A DNA stretch of 31,248 bases from Kmv42 sp040757455 (lineage in GTDB: Bacteria > Nitrospirota > Thermodesulfovibrionia > Thermodesulfovibrionales > SM23-35): assembly GCA_040757455.1 (NCBI GenBank), contig JBFLXE010000010.1:1-31248 (forward strand), written 5' to 3'. Position 1 is the stretch's first letter. The number at the start of each line of letters is the position of its first letter. The translations under genes and the position numbers were made by a program. Shown here piece after piece: positions 1 through 7,659 of this stretch. The notes under the pieces are model-generated. The model made no database searches. It had not been told where the DNA came from and worked only from the letters and a program-made list of their open reading frames with translations.

Positions 1-473
1 TTTATAAAAATGCTTATTTTCTGTGAGATAATTATGTAATGTAACTGCTGCTTTCATATCGTTTGCTTTTATTCTTTTTTGCGTTGTCCCTTATTCCTAA
101 AAATACTGTCTGTTATTGAACAGCCTTATAATGTTTTTATTTCTTTTTACTAGTCAACTAATCGGCTGTCAACCAGTAACCCAAAAATATAACTATCAAT
201 GACCGATATCATATTCCAACTGATATTTTAATTTCAACTATGCCAAAAAATGGTTTTTTTCTAATGACTTACCCGTATTTGAAATCTGTGACCAATCTTT
301 TGGCATCATTTGTGCAAATAATAAATATCTTTAAAAATATGGCTGATGCAGAAGAATTATGCTTTTCTTTTTTGTTGAAAAAATTGTTTGAGTAAAGTAT
401 CTTATTGTCCAAGTATAAGCGGCCGATTTTTCGAAGGAATACATTTTCAATTTTTAGAAAGGGAGGTTCGGAT
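1..473. other. AT-rich intergenic region, no gene seen
   Basis: No open reading frame with a ribosome site is visible on either strand here. The region is clearly richer in A and T than the genes that follow. It contains one weak sigma-54-like site (301-316). It also contains a weak sigma-70-like pair, TTGAAA at 375-380 and TATCTT at 398-403 with a 17-nt spacer, which could drive the small gene starting at 474. I see no RNA gene or strong hairpin in it. Confidence 0.5.
301..316 (+). promoter_or_regulatory. Candidate sigma-54 (-24/-12) promoter
   Basis: The site reads TGGCATCATTTGTGCA. The GG at 302-303 and the GC at 314-315 are separated by exactly 10 nt, which is the defining sigma-54 spacing, and TGGCA matches the -24 box. 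The -12 box is GTGCA instead of TTGCA. It lies about 160 nt upstream of the gene at 474. The match is imperfect and no enhancer-binding site was recognised, so this is tentative. Confidence 0.3.
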
Positions 474-821
474 ATGGTAAAAGGTAGACTGTGCAGGCTC
501 GAAGATTTTATTGCTCTTGCCAGAGAAGGGAAGAAAATCCAGGCGACAATTGATTTGAAAAAAAGGCTGATTCAGCAAAAAGTTCATCCGGAGGAGACTG
601 ATGAGATGAAAGGCGAAACCGAAATGTACCTGCTTCTTGCAGTCTACTCCTTTAAATTTGATGGAGATTTAAGGAAGATTGCTAAGGTCTATGTACACGG
701 CTCGGCGAGAGAACCTTTGAGCGTCTCCAAGGAGAATATATCAGTTGCCAACGAACGTTTGAAAATGGATTATGGGCGCTTGAGAAAAGCAAATATCGAA
801 TTTGAAGAAAAATATTTCTGA
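474..821 (+). CDS. Small hypothetical protein (115 aa)
   Basis: I do not recognise this protein. A strong ribosome site (AAAGGGAGG, 458-466) sits 7 nt before the ATG at 474, so this start is preferred over an in-frame ATG at 405 that has no ribosome site. The protein is soluble, with no signal peptide or membrane segment. It is rich in lysine, arginine and glutamate. A central segment of about 20 residues is more hydrophobic and ends in a YVHGSAREPLSV stretch. It ends 17 nt before the convergent stop of the thymidylate synthase gene. No function is assigned. Confidence 0.7.
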   Translation: MVKGRLCRLEDFIALAREGKKIQATIDLKKRLIQQKVHPEETDEMKGETEMYLLLAVYSFKFDGDLRKIAKVYVHGSAREPLSVSKENISVANERLKMDYGRLRKANIEFEEKYF

Positions 822-838
822 GGGATCGCAGAGTAATC

Positions 839-1564
839 TCACCCGTGTTCAGCCTTTAAAGTTCTCAATGTTCTAATTCGGGCAATTTCTTCTTGATAGC
901 CATAAATATGCGCTCCGGCACTGTAAGCATAAATCGGCCCGTTCTTCAGGGATGTTTCAGCAGCCACATATTGTTTTAATAGCTCGATGCCCCCGAGGTT
1001 AGTGGGAAATCCTGTCCATAGGTCCCAAGAACGGAAATAAGCGCTGACAGTCAGCACTAAATCATTTCCTGAAGGTACAACCTTAAAGTCCAGTAATCTG
1101 AGACAGGGAGGATCGAGTTTGCCATCTTTGCCGTAACAGATATCAAAATCATCAGGCGTTGCTATTTCGATTACGGCCTGATTCGTAAAAGGCGTTTTCT
1201 TGAGCATCTCCAGGACACGCTCAAATTGAGTTCCGCCCTTAGGCATTTTATGATGTATCCTGCTTGCATAGGTGTACGTTTCATTCTCTCCTAATTCGGG
1301 ATTCATAAGGTAATTTGCAAAGTAATCCTCGATATATTCTTTAGTGGTAGGAGCGGGTATGCCTGAATTAGGTGGCATGGTTGGCACCATGTCGTAATAG
1401 GGATGTTCGATAAATACAGCTATTCCGGGATACTGCAGGCGATACTGTTCATTTTCGAAGGATCCCCTCTGAATTCTTTGATAATAGGCCTTCTCAAAGA
1501 GATTATAAATTAACTGGAACCATGCATCAGATATTGTCTTGGCATATAAAGAAAAGGGAAGCAC
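839..1564 (-). CDS. thyA: Thymidylate synthase, archaeal/methanogen type
   Basis: This enzyme family methylates dUMP to dTMP using methylene-folate. The key residues are visible: the catalytic cysteine in DPPCLRLLDF (Cys154), the phosphate-binding block FRSWDLWTGFPTN (Arg178, Ser179, Asp181), and His219/Tyr221 in AHIYGY. Asn189 sits at the position that selects dUMP over dCMP, which argues against a dCMP hydroxymethylase. The length (241 aa) and the wording around the FRSWDLW block resemble the short archaeal ThyA enzymes rather than the 264-aa E. coli type. The start is GTG at 1564, with AAAGGAG 7 nt upstream. It is the last gene of a minus-strand series, about 100 nt after the ABC permease. 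Confidence 0.85.
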   Translation of the reverse strand: MLPFSLYAKTISDAWFQLIYNLFEKAYYQRIQRGSFENEQYRLQYPGIAVFIEHPYYDMVPTMPPNSGIPAPTTKEYIEDYFANYLMNPELGENETYTYASRIHHKMPKGGTQFERVLEMLKKTPFTNQAVIEIATPDDFDICYGKDGKLDPPCLRLLDFKVVPSGNDLVLTVSAYFRSWDLWTGFPTNLGGIELLKQYVAAETSLKNGPIYAYSAGAHIYGYQEEIARIRTLRTLKAEHG

Positions 1565-1599
1565 AATAATTCTCCTTTGTCACAATAATTCTCCTTTGT
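1562..1599. repeat. 19-bp perfect tandem duplication over the thyA ribosome site and start
   Basis: The 19-mer CACAATAATTCTCCTTTGT occurs twice back to back, at 1562-1580 and 1581-1599. On the minus strand each copy carries an AAAGGAG ribosome site and a GTG. The inner GTG (1564) opens thyA. The outer GTG (1583) is offset by 19 nt, so it is out of frame and would encode an 18-codon peptide that stops inside thyA. Only the ribosome site in the outer copy lies at the right distance to serve the thyA GTG. Confidence 0.9.
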
Positions 1600-1662
1600 C
1601 ATTTTTTGTTCGTAGTTTATCATAAGTCGATAACACGGCGTACGACCATCACGAAATTAATT

Positions 1663-2427
1663 TTAACCTTTTCTCTCGAACGCTTTCCCGGCCATGAAAA
1701 CGAATAGCCCGGATGATAAAATGACAACGGTTATGCTTGTCAAAAGTGAAAAATCGGGACCCATGTATCCCGCCTTTTCAGGAAAAATTGTATGTTTTAG
1801 TATGTCAATTCCATAAGTCAGGGGATTCAATTTGGCCGCTATTTGAAGCACGTAAGGAAGCAGCTTCACAGGATACATCGCTCCTGACAGGAAAAACATC
1901 GGCATTATGATAAAGTTCATGATTACACTGAAACTTTCGTAGCTCTCGTAAAATGTTGCAAGAACGATTCCGAAAGATGAGATGCAAAAGGAAACGGAAG
2001 CGCACAAAATTAACACCTTCACTATTTGAAGAGGCCCGAGTTTAAAACCCAGAACTGGAAAAAGAGCAAGAATAATAGCCGCCTGTATGGTGGAAACAAT
2101 CGTACCGCTTAATGCTTTTCCGATAACTATCGAGAATCTCGAAACAGGAGCTACCAGTATTTCTTTCATAAAGCCGAATTCTTTGTCCCAGATTATGGAG
2201 ATTGACGAGAACATCGAGCTAAAGAGGATTGTCATACCGATTATTCCCGGAAATATGAACTGCGTATAAGGTATCTCTGTTTCGCGCGGCACGAGTCTGG
2301 ATATTCCCGATCCCACAATAAACAGCCAGAGAAGTGGCCTGGCGATTGCCGAAAAGAGACGACTCCTCTCCCTGATAAATTTCTTCAGCTCTCTGGCGAC
2401 TATGACATAAATTGCGTTGAATTCCAT
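1663..2427 (-). CDS. ABC-2 type transporter permease
   Basis: This is the membrane half of a DrrAB/NodJ-like exporter, which moves a substrate outwards across the inner membrane. About six hydrophobic segments follow a cytoplasmic N-terminus rich in charged residues (ELKKFIRERSRL). The family hallmark region is present: IPYTQFIFPGIIGMTILFSS, then the WDKEFGFMKEILVAPVSR loop, and a C-terminal FFLSGAMYPVKLLP...NPLTYGID segment. I chose the ATG at 2427 (254 aa), with GGGAA 10 nt upstream; an upstream TTG at 2460 has no ribosome site. It follows the ATPase gene on the same strand after 128 nt, and the two are surely partners. The substrate cannot be told from sequence. Confidence 0.85.
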   Translation of the reverse strand: MEFNAIYVIVARELKKFIRERSRLFSAIARPLLWLFIVGSGISRLVPRETEIPYTQFIFPGIIGMTILFSSMFSSISIIWDKEFGFMKEILVAPVSRFSIVIGKALSGTIVSTIQAAIILALFPVLGFKLGPLQIVKVLILCASVSFCISSFGIVLATFYESYESFSVIMNFIIMPMFFLSGAMYPVKLLPYVLQIAAKLNPLTYGIDILKHTIFPEKAGYMGPDFSLLTSITVVILSSGLFVFMAGKAFERKG

Positions 2428-2555
2428 ATATTCTAAATTCCCACAATCAAGTTCCAACAATCAAATAATAGCCAAAAAAACAAAATCGGATATGTTCTAA
2501 AAATTTTCTAATTGGAATTTAACCGGTAATTATAATTTGGTTGTTGGGTATCGCA

Positions 2556-3530
2556 TTAGTGTTTTCTCCTGTATGCACGCACATGTTCTTTGACAGTGTC
2601 TTCTTCTCCTGTATCTTCTCTGATCGCCTTTCCGGTGAGTCTCAAGAAAACGTCGTTAAGGGTAGGTCTTTGCAATCTCACTGATCGGACCTTTTCCCCC
2701 AGCATTCTGATCATCTCAGGGATGCAGGTATCACCGATGGGACAGGTCATATAAAGTTCTCCTTCCTTTTCGAAAACTTCAAGACCGAGACTTTTCTGTA
2801 TTTCTTTTCTGGCCATCACGTTATCATCAGTCCTCATATAAACTACATCTCCACCGACGATCTTCTTTAATTGGTCAGGGGTGCCCATGGCTATTATTTT
2901 TCCGTTATCTATGATGGCTATTTTGTCGCATACTTCAGCTTCCTCCATATAATGGGTTGTCATGAAGACAGTAACATCATGTTTTCCGGGCAACTCCGTA
3001 ATAAATTCCCACAGGTTGATCCTGCTTTGAGGATCAAGACCAAGTGTCGGTTCATCAAGGAAAAGGACCCGAGGTCTATGTATCAGACCGCGCGCGACTT
3101 CAAGTCTTCTCTTCATTCCTCCGGAAAATTTTTTGACCAGATCGTCTTTCCTCTCATATAGGCCAACAAATCTCAGGACATCATGAACGCGTTCACGCAT
3201 TGCTTCCTTCGGAACACTATAGAGATAGGCATGAAAAATAAGATTTTCATAAGCCGTGAGGTCCTTATCGAGGGTTGTATCCTGAAAAACTATGCCTATA
3301 TTTTTTCTTACCCTGGCGGGTTCACTGACGCAGTCGTATCCGGCGACTAGGGCTTTGCCAGATGTTGGTGAAAGAAGTGTGCAGAGAATGTTTATTGTGG
3401 TTGTCTTGCCCGCTCCATTAGGTCCAAGAAACCCGAAGATCGTACCCGCTTCGACGTCAAAGGTAATATCATCAACAGCAGTGACGGCACCGAATCTCTT
3501 TACCAAATTTATGACCTGAATTATCGGCAC
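2556..3530 (-). CDS. ABC transporter ATPase, DrrA/daunorubicin-resistance-like
   Basis: This is the energising subunit for the downstream ABC-2 permease. Visible motifs are Walker A GPNGAGKT (residues 36-43), Q-loop VFQD (81-84), signature FSGGMKRR (135-142), Walker B VLFLDEP (155-161) and H-loop TTHYMEEAE with His193. After the ABC domain there is a regulatory tail of about 100 residues ending in the family-typical RPTLNDVFLRLTGK. At 324 aa the length fits the DrrA family. The ATG start follows the solute-binding protein stop by 64 nt. Related ATPases export lipids, polyketides or polysaccharides, so the cargo remains open. Confidence 0.88.
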   Translation of the reverse strand: MPIIQVINLVKRFGAVTAVDDITFDVEAGTIFGFLGPNGAGKTTTINILCTLLSPTSGKALVAGYDCVSEPARVRKNIGIVFQDTTLDKDLTAYENLIFHAYLYSVPKEAMRERVHDVLRFVGLYERKDDLVKKFSGGMKRRLEVARGLIHRPRVLFLDEPTLGLDPQSRINLWEFITELPGKHDVTVFMTTHYMEEAEVCDKIAIIDNGKIIAMGTPDQLKKIVGGDVVYMRTDDNVMARKEIQKSLGLEVFEKEGELYMTCPIGDTCIPEMIRMLGEKVRSVRLQRPTLNDVFLRLTGKAIREDTGEEDTVKEHVRAYRRKH

Positions 3531-3594
3531 ACAAAAAGTTTAGCACGTTTTTAATCCGGGATACAAAAACCCATTTCAATGAACATGGCAATCT

Positions 3595-5190
3595 CTATCG
3601 GTACCAGTCAATCCGGTTCTTCGGCACGCGCCAATGGATAAAATCGTACCATATTCCGATTGGCGCTTTTTCAATGCCTTTAAATCTTTTGTGAAGAACA
3701 GGCAGCGCGTCAGGAACGTAGAGAAAAGTGCAGGGCTGGTCATCAGAGAGTATCTGATGAATTCTCTGATAAATCTTTTTTCTTCTTTCAAAATCGAATG
3801 TACGCCTGCCTTCCAGCAGAAGTTTGTCCACTTCATCATTTCTGTATGATATAAAATTGAATTCTCCTTCTTTCACCTTTGAGGAATGCCAGATATCATA
3901 AATATCTGGATCCCTGGACAAAGCCCATCCCAGAATTACCGCCTCAAATCTCTTCTTGTCTATGAATTCGTGAAGCAATGTCTGCCATTCAAGCACTTTT
4001 ATGTTAACCTCTATGCCGATTTTTTCAAGGTTTTCCTTTATTATCTGTGCTGTTTTGAGCCTGGCCTCATTGCCCTGGTTTACGAGTACAGAAAAAATGA
4101 AAGGTTCGCCATTCTTTTCAAGGAGTCCGCTCTTTCCCTTTCTCCATCCCGCCTCTTGTAGAAGTCTGATTGCACCGTGAGGGTCATATTCTATGTCCTT
4201 CACATCGGGATTGTAAGCCCACGATTCAGGAGGAAAGGGCCCGGTGCACGGCGTTCCATATCCAAGAAGGACACCGGCAATAATATCTTTCTTATTGATC
4301 GCTTGAGATATAGCCAGTCGCACTCTCTTATCCGCAAATCTCTTATCGAGGAGGTTATAACCAAGGTAAGTATACCCAAAAGAGGGATACCGGAATTTCT
4401 GGAAATATCTGTTAAAAAATTCTGTATTAGCCTGAAGTTTGTATTGAGGTGGTGTTAAACCCATGAAGTCTATACCGCCAAATTTCAGCTCCAGAAACAT
4501 CGTTGCCGTATCAGGAATAACCCTGGCGATGTACTTACCGATATTGGGCCTGCCCTCAAAATAGCTGTTAAAAACCTTCAGCACTATTTTTTGACCGGTC
4601 ACCCATTCTTCTAATTTATATGGACCCGTGCCTATAGGATTTCTGCTGTAGACTTCCTGTGTTATGTCTTTGCCTTCAAGAATATGTTTCGGAATGATTC
4701 CCATCGACCATGATTCGAGTGCAGGCGCATAAGGTTCCTTATAGAGTACTTTCACCGTATAGTCGTCAAGAGCTTCAACTCTTTCTACGGGACCGTAAAT
4801 GCTGCTGTAAGGTGTAGGAACATGCGGGTTTATAACGGTTTTATAAGTGAAAACGACATCGTCGGCAGTGAATTCCGCTCCATCATGCCACAAGACTCCT
4901 TTTCTCAGATGAAAGATTATCTGGAGACCGTCCCGGGAAACCGACCACGATTCTGCAAGATCACCTATAATCTTTATGTTTCTGTCATATTTCGTGAGTC
5001 CGTTAAATATCAAGCCGCTTATATCACCGGAAGCGCTGTCTGAAGCGAGCAAAGGAAGCAATCTCTTTGCATCTGCGAGAGAACCCACTCCGATGTTGTC
5101 AGGGTTCTCTATTTCCGGTTCACGCGCGCACGAAACTGCTATTAATGCGAAAAAGATTAAAGGAAGAGCATTTTTAAGAAAAGATTTCAT
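3595..5190 (-). CDS. Family-5 extracellular solute-binding protein (DppA/OppA-like lipoprotein)
   Basis: Family 5 proteins capture peptides or similar ligands outside the inner membrane for ABC importers. The N-terminus is a basic, hydrophobic lipoprotein-type signal ending in LIAVSC; the residue three before the cysteine is Ala rather than Leu, so the lipobox is slightly atypical. Family blocks follow: DISGLIFNGLTKYD, LAESW, FHLRKGVLWHDGAEFTADDV and NPIGTGPYKLEEW. I chose the ATG at 5190 (531 aa) for the signal peptide; a TTG at 5217 is also open. It begins about 30 nt after the FKBP stop. No importer permease (DppB/DppC) is nearby; instead an exporter-type ABC pair follows, which is unusual. 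Confidence 0.85.
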   Translation of the reverse strand: MKSFLKNALPLIFFALIAVSCAREPEIENPDNIGVGSLADAKRLLPLLASDSASGDISGLIFNGLTKYDRNIKIIGDLAESWSVSRDGLQIIFHLRKGVLWHDGAEFTADDVVFTYKTVINPHVPTPYSSIYGPVERVEALDDYTVKVLYKEPYAPALESWSMGIIPKHILEGKDITQEVYSRNPIGTGPYKLEEWVTGQKIVLKVFNSYFEGRPNIGKYIARVIPDTATMFLELKFGGIDFMGLTPPQYKLQANTEFFNRYFQKFRYPSFGYTYLGYNLLDKRFADKRVRLAISQAINKKDIIAGVLLGYGTPCTGPFPPESWAYNPDVKDIEYDPHGAIRLLQEAGWRKGKSGLLEKNGEPFIFSVLVNQGNEARLKTAQIIKENLEKIGIEVNIKVLEWQTLLHEFIDKKRFEAVILGWALSRDPDIYDIWHSSKVKEGEFNFISYRNDEVDKLLLEGRRTFDFERRKKIYQRIHQILSDDQPCTFLYVPDALPVLHKRFKGIEKAPIGIWYDFIHWRVPKNRIDWYR

Positions 5191-5218
5191 CACTTTTCTG
5201 AATCCGATGAGGAGCAAA

Positions 5219-5947
5219 TTATCGTGGGAACATCTCGTCAGTATGAAATTTCATGCCCTTCTCGAAGGATATCAACTCCACTTCAAAAATGAGGGTTTGG
5301 TTGGGACCAATGGTGCGGCCCACTCCACGTTCTCCATAAGCAAGTTCTGAAGGGATGAATATCCGCCATCTTGAACCCACCTTCATCAATTGCAAAGCCT
5401 CTGACAAGCCGGGAATCACACCATTTACGCGGAGAACCGCCGGGTGCCCGCGTTTAAAGGAACTGTCGAATTCAGTACCGTCAATCAGGCTTCCCTGATA
5501 ATTAATACTTACGGTATCATTCGCCGTAGGTGATTCGCCTGTACCTTCAGATAGAACCTTATATTGCAGACCACTTGGTAGGGTTACTATCCCTTCCTTT
5601 GTCTTGTTTTCCGCGAGGAAAGCTTCTCCTTCCTTTTTATTCTTCTCCGCAACTTCCTTTAGCTGATCTGATTTTCTTGCAGACATCTCCCCCTGAAATA
5701 TTTTTAAAGTCTCATCCATCTCATCCTGAGACATTAATGTTTTATCACCCATAAGCGTATCTTTGATTCCCTGCAGAAGAGCTTCGAGATTGACGTCGAT
5801 GGACTGGTTTTTCAGGGTAGTAGCGATATTCGCGCCTATACTGTAACTGACCCTATCCCTTTTGTCCTTTAGCTCGAGTTTTTCACCAGCATCGGCAGTG
5901 ATTGCCGACAGCATTATACAAAGAACCGGTAATATCAAGAATTTCAT
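5219..5947 (-). CDS. FKBP-type peptidyl-prolyl isomerase, Mip/FkpA-like, exported
   Basis: This enzyme rotates prolyl bonds and assists folding of exported proteins, probably in the periplasm. A signal peptide covers residues 1-20 (cleavage after TADA). A helical dimerisation domain of the Mip/FkpA type follows (roughly 28-115), then the FKBP domain (about 126-228) with VSINYQGSLIDGTEFDSSF, GVIPG and ELAYGERG. The usual tryptophan after VIPG is Leu181 here. The ATG at 5947 has AAAGGAG 5 nt upstream; an earlier ATG at 5977 lacks one and would spoil the signal peptide. It is the first gene of the minus-strand block, divergent from guaB. Confidence 0.9.
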   Translation of the reverse strand: MKFLILPVLCIMLSAITADAGEKLELKDKRDRVSYSIGANIATTLKNQSIDVNLEALLQGIKDTLMGDKTLMSQDEMDETLKIFQGEMSARKSDQLKEVAEKNKKEGEAFLAENKTKEGIVTLPSGLQYKVLSEGTGESPTANDTVSINYQGSLIDGTEFDSSFKRGHPAVLRVNGVIPGLSEALQLMKVGSRWRIFIPSELAYGERGVGRTIGPNQTLIFEVELISFEKGMKFHTDEMFPR

Positions 5948-5986
5948 GTATGCTCCTTTCCGAAAAAGATTATTCATTTCTATGAG

Positions 5987-6002
5987 ATTTATAATTATAA
6001 AT
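5987..6002. promoter_or_regulatory. 16-bp perfect AT palindrome with overlapping divergent -10-like boxes
   Basis: ATTTATAATTATAAAT is its own reverse complement. It carries TATAAT on the plus strand (5990-5995) and TATAAT on the minus strand (5999-5994). It lies in the 159-nt gap between the divergent FKBP and guaB genes. No good -35 box stands at the proper distance on either side, so promoter function is only plausible. A small TGGCC/GGCCA hairpin (6028-6043) lies in the guaB leader. Confidence 0.4.
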
Positions 6003-6106
6003 TCATATCAACAGGATTGTCTATGCCTGGCCGACTTTGGCCAATTGCCTTAGATTATGCCAAAATGTTAAACTTTAAGTTAACCTTGAAAAGGGAAAAG
6101 GATGAT

Positions 6107-7567
6107 ATGTTTGATAATAAATTAGTCAGCGGGCTGACTTACGATGACGTGCTTCTCGTCCCCGCAAAGTCTGACGTTCTACCGAGAGAGGCTGATCTAA
6201 CAGCCTTACTCACCCGGAATATAAAAATTAACATTCCCATTGTCAGTGCCGCGATGGATACTGTGACCGAATCCGACCTTGCGATAGCTGTGGCCCGGGA
6301 AGGTGGTATCGGCATTATGCACAGAGCCATGAGCCCGGAGAGGCAGAGGTCGGAGGTGGATAAGGTAAAGAAGTCTGAAAGCGGGATGATCCTGGATCCG
6401 ATAACTATCCCCCCGGATGCTCCGATATCCGAGGCGATGTCTCTTATGCAAAGATACCGGATATCGGGTATCCCTGTCACCGAAAAGGGGAAATTAATAG
6501 GCATTATCACGAACAGAGACCTTCGCTTCGAGACGCAGTTCACTAAGAAGGTCTCGAGGGTGATGACGAAGGAAAGGCTTATAACAGCTCCAGTTGGCAC
6601 TACACTGGATAAGGCAATGAGGATTCTTCACAAATACAAAATAGAAAAGCTTCCCATTGTGGATAACGAAAACAATCTGAAGGGACTAATTACCATCAAA
6701 GACATTGAAAAGAGGAAAAAGTATCCCAATGCGTGTAAGGATGAAGTAGGCCGACTTCGCGTTGGTGCGGCTATTGGTACTGACAAGACGTCGATGGAAC
6801 GGGCAGAACTGCTTGTGAAAGCCGGAGTAGATGTGATCGTGATCGACACCGCACATGGCCACACCTCCGCTGTCCTCAATATGCTGAGAACGTTAAAGAA
6901 GAAATTTGGAGTTGATGTGATAGCCGGTAATATAGCGACTGCGGAGGCAGCGCTGGATCTTATCAAGGGAGGCGCTGACGGAATAAAGGTTGGTATTGGT
7001 CCCGGGTCCATATGTACAACGAGGATAATAGCAGGTACCGGAGTGCCTCAGATTACTGCCATTAGAAACTGCTACGCTGTGGCGCGGAGATATAAAGTTC
7101 CCATAATTGCAGACGGAGGCATAAAGTACTCAGGAGATATTACGAAGGCTATAGCCGCGGGGGCGCATTCCGTGATGATAGGAAGCCTTTTTGCGGGTAC
7201 TGATGAATCCCCGGGGGAATTAGTTCTTCTTCAGGGCAGAAGTTACAAAGTATACAGAGGAATGGGATCAATCGGTGCCATGGAGCAAGGCTCAAAGGAT
7301 AGATATGGACAGACAGGTGTTAAATCGACAAAGCTCGTGCCTGAGGGAGTTGAAGGCAGGGTTCCGTACAAAGGGCCTCTTTCTCACAGCATTCACCAGT
7401 TGACAGGCGGTTTGCGCTCTGGCATGGGTTATTGTGGCTGCAAAAATCTCGAAGAATTGAGGAAAAAGGCTAAATTTATAATGATAACGAGCGCTGGTCT
7501 GAGAGAAAGCCATGTTCACGATGTTATTGTGACTAAGGAAGCCCCGAATTACAGGCCTGAATGGTAG
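6107..7567 (+). CDS. guaB: IMP dehydrogenase
   Basis: It oxidises IMP to XMP with NAD, the committed step to GMP, in the cytoplasm. The TIM barrel is split by a tandem CBS pair (about residues 95-205: ITIPPDAPISEAMSLM... and VMTKERLITAPVG...). The catalytic loop GPGSICTTRI places the nucleophilic cysteine at residue 303. The flap region QGSKDRYGQ and the C-terminal GLRSGMGYCG block are present. The start is the ATG at 6107 (486 aa, normal length) with AAAAGGA 4 nt upstream; an ATG at 6017 is also open but its 30 extra residues match nothing in the family. guaA follows 81 nt downstream. Confidence 0.97.
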   Translation: MFDNKLVSGLTYDDVLLVPAKSDVLPREADLTALLTRNIKINIPIVSAAMDTVTESDLAIAVAREGGIGIMHRAMSPERQRSEVDKVKKSESGMILDPITIPPDAPISEAMSLMQRYRISGIPVTEKGKLIGIITNRDLRFETQFTKKVSRVMTKERLITAPVGTTLDKAMRILHKYKIEKLPIVDNENNLKGLITIKDIEKRKKYPNACKDEVGRLRVGAAIGTDKTSMERAELLVKAGVDVIVIDTAHGHTSAVLNMLRTLKKKFGVDVIAGNIATAEAALDLIKGGADGIKVGIGPGSICTTRIIAGTGVPQITAIRNCYAVARRYKVPIIADGGIKYSGDITKAIAAGAHSVMIGSLFAGTDESPGELVLLQGRSYKVYRGMGSIGAMEQGSKDRYGQTGVKSTKLVPEGVEGRVPYKGPLSHSIHQLTGGLRSGMGYCGCKNLEELRKKAKFIMITSAGLRESHVHDVIVTKEAPNYRPEW

Positions 7568-7659
7568 CGATGACAGTCATTAGTCATCAGTCAAAAGTCA
7601 TTAAAATGAAGTAATGACAAATGAACCCATGACAGTGACCAATGACCAATGGCCAACGA
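7568..7659 (+). repeat. Degenerate GTCATT/AATGAC repeat between guaB and guaA with chained mini-ORFs
   Basis: The gap is built from variants of GTCATTA and its reverse complement TAATGAC. One clean hairpin pairs GTCATTA (7597-7603) with TAATGAC (7612-7618) around an 8-nt loop. The repeats end in GACCAATGACCAATGG, whose last ATG is the guaA start. ATGs in the repeat open a 14-codon ORF (7570-7614) and a 19-codon ORF (7614-7673). These overlap as TAATG, and the second runs past the guaA start in another frame. Confidence 0.65.

Noticed and set aside
7568..7659. Purine riboswitch or T-box between guaB and guaA
   Set aside because: The region is a simple repeat of GTCATT/AATGAC with one short hairpin; no conserved aptamer core is visible.
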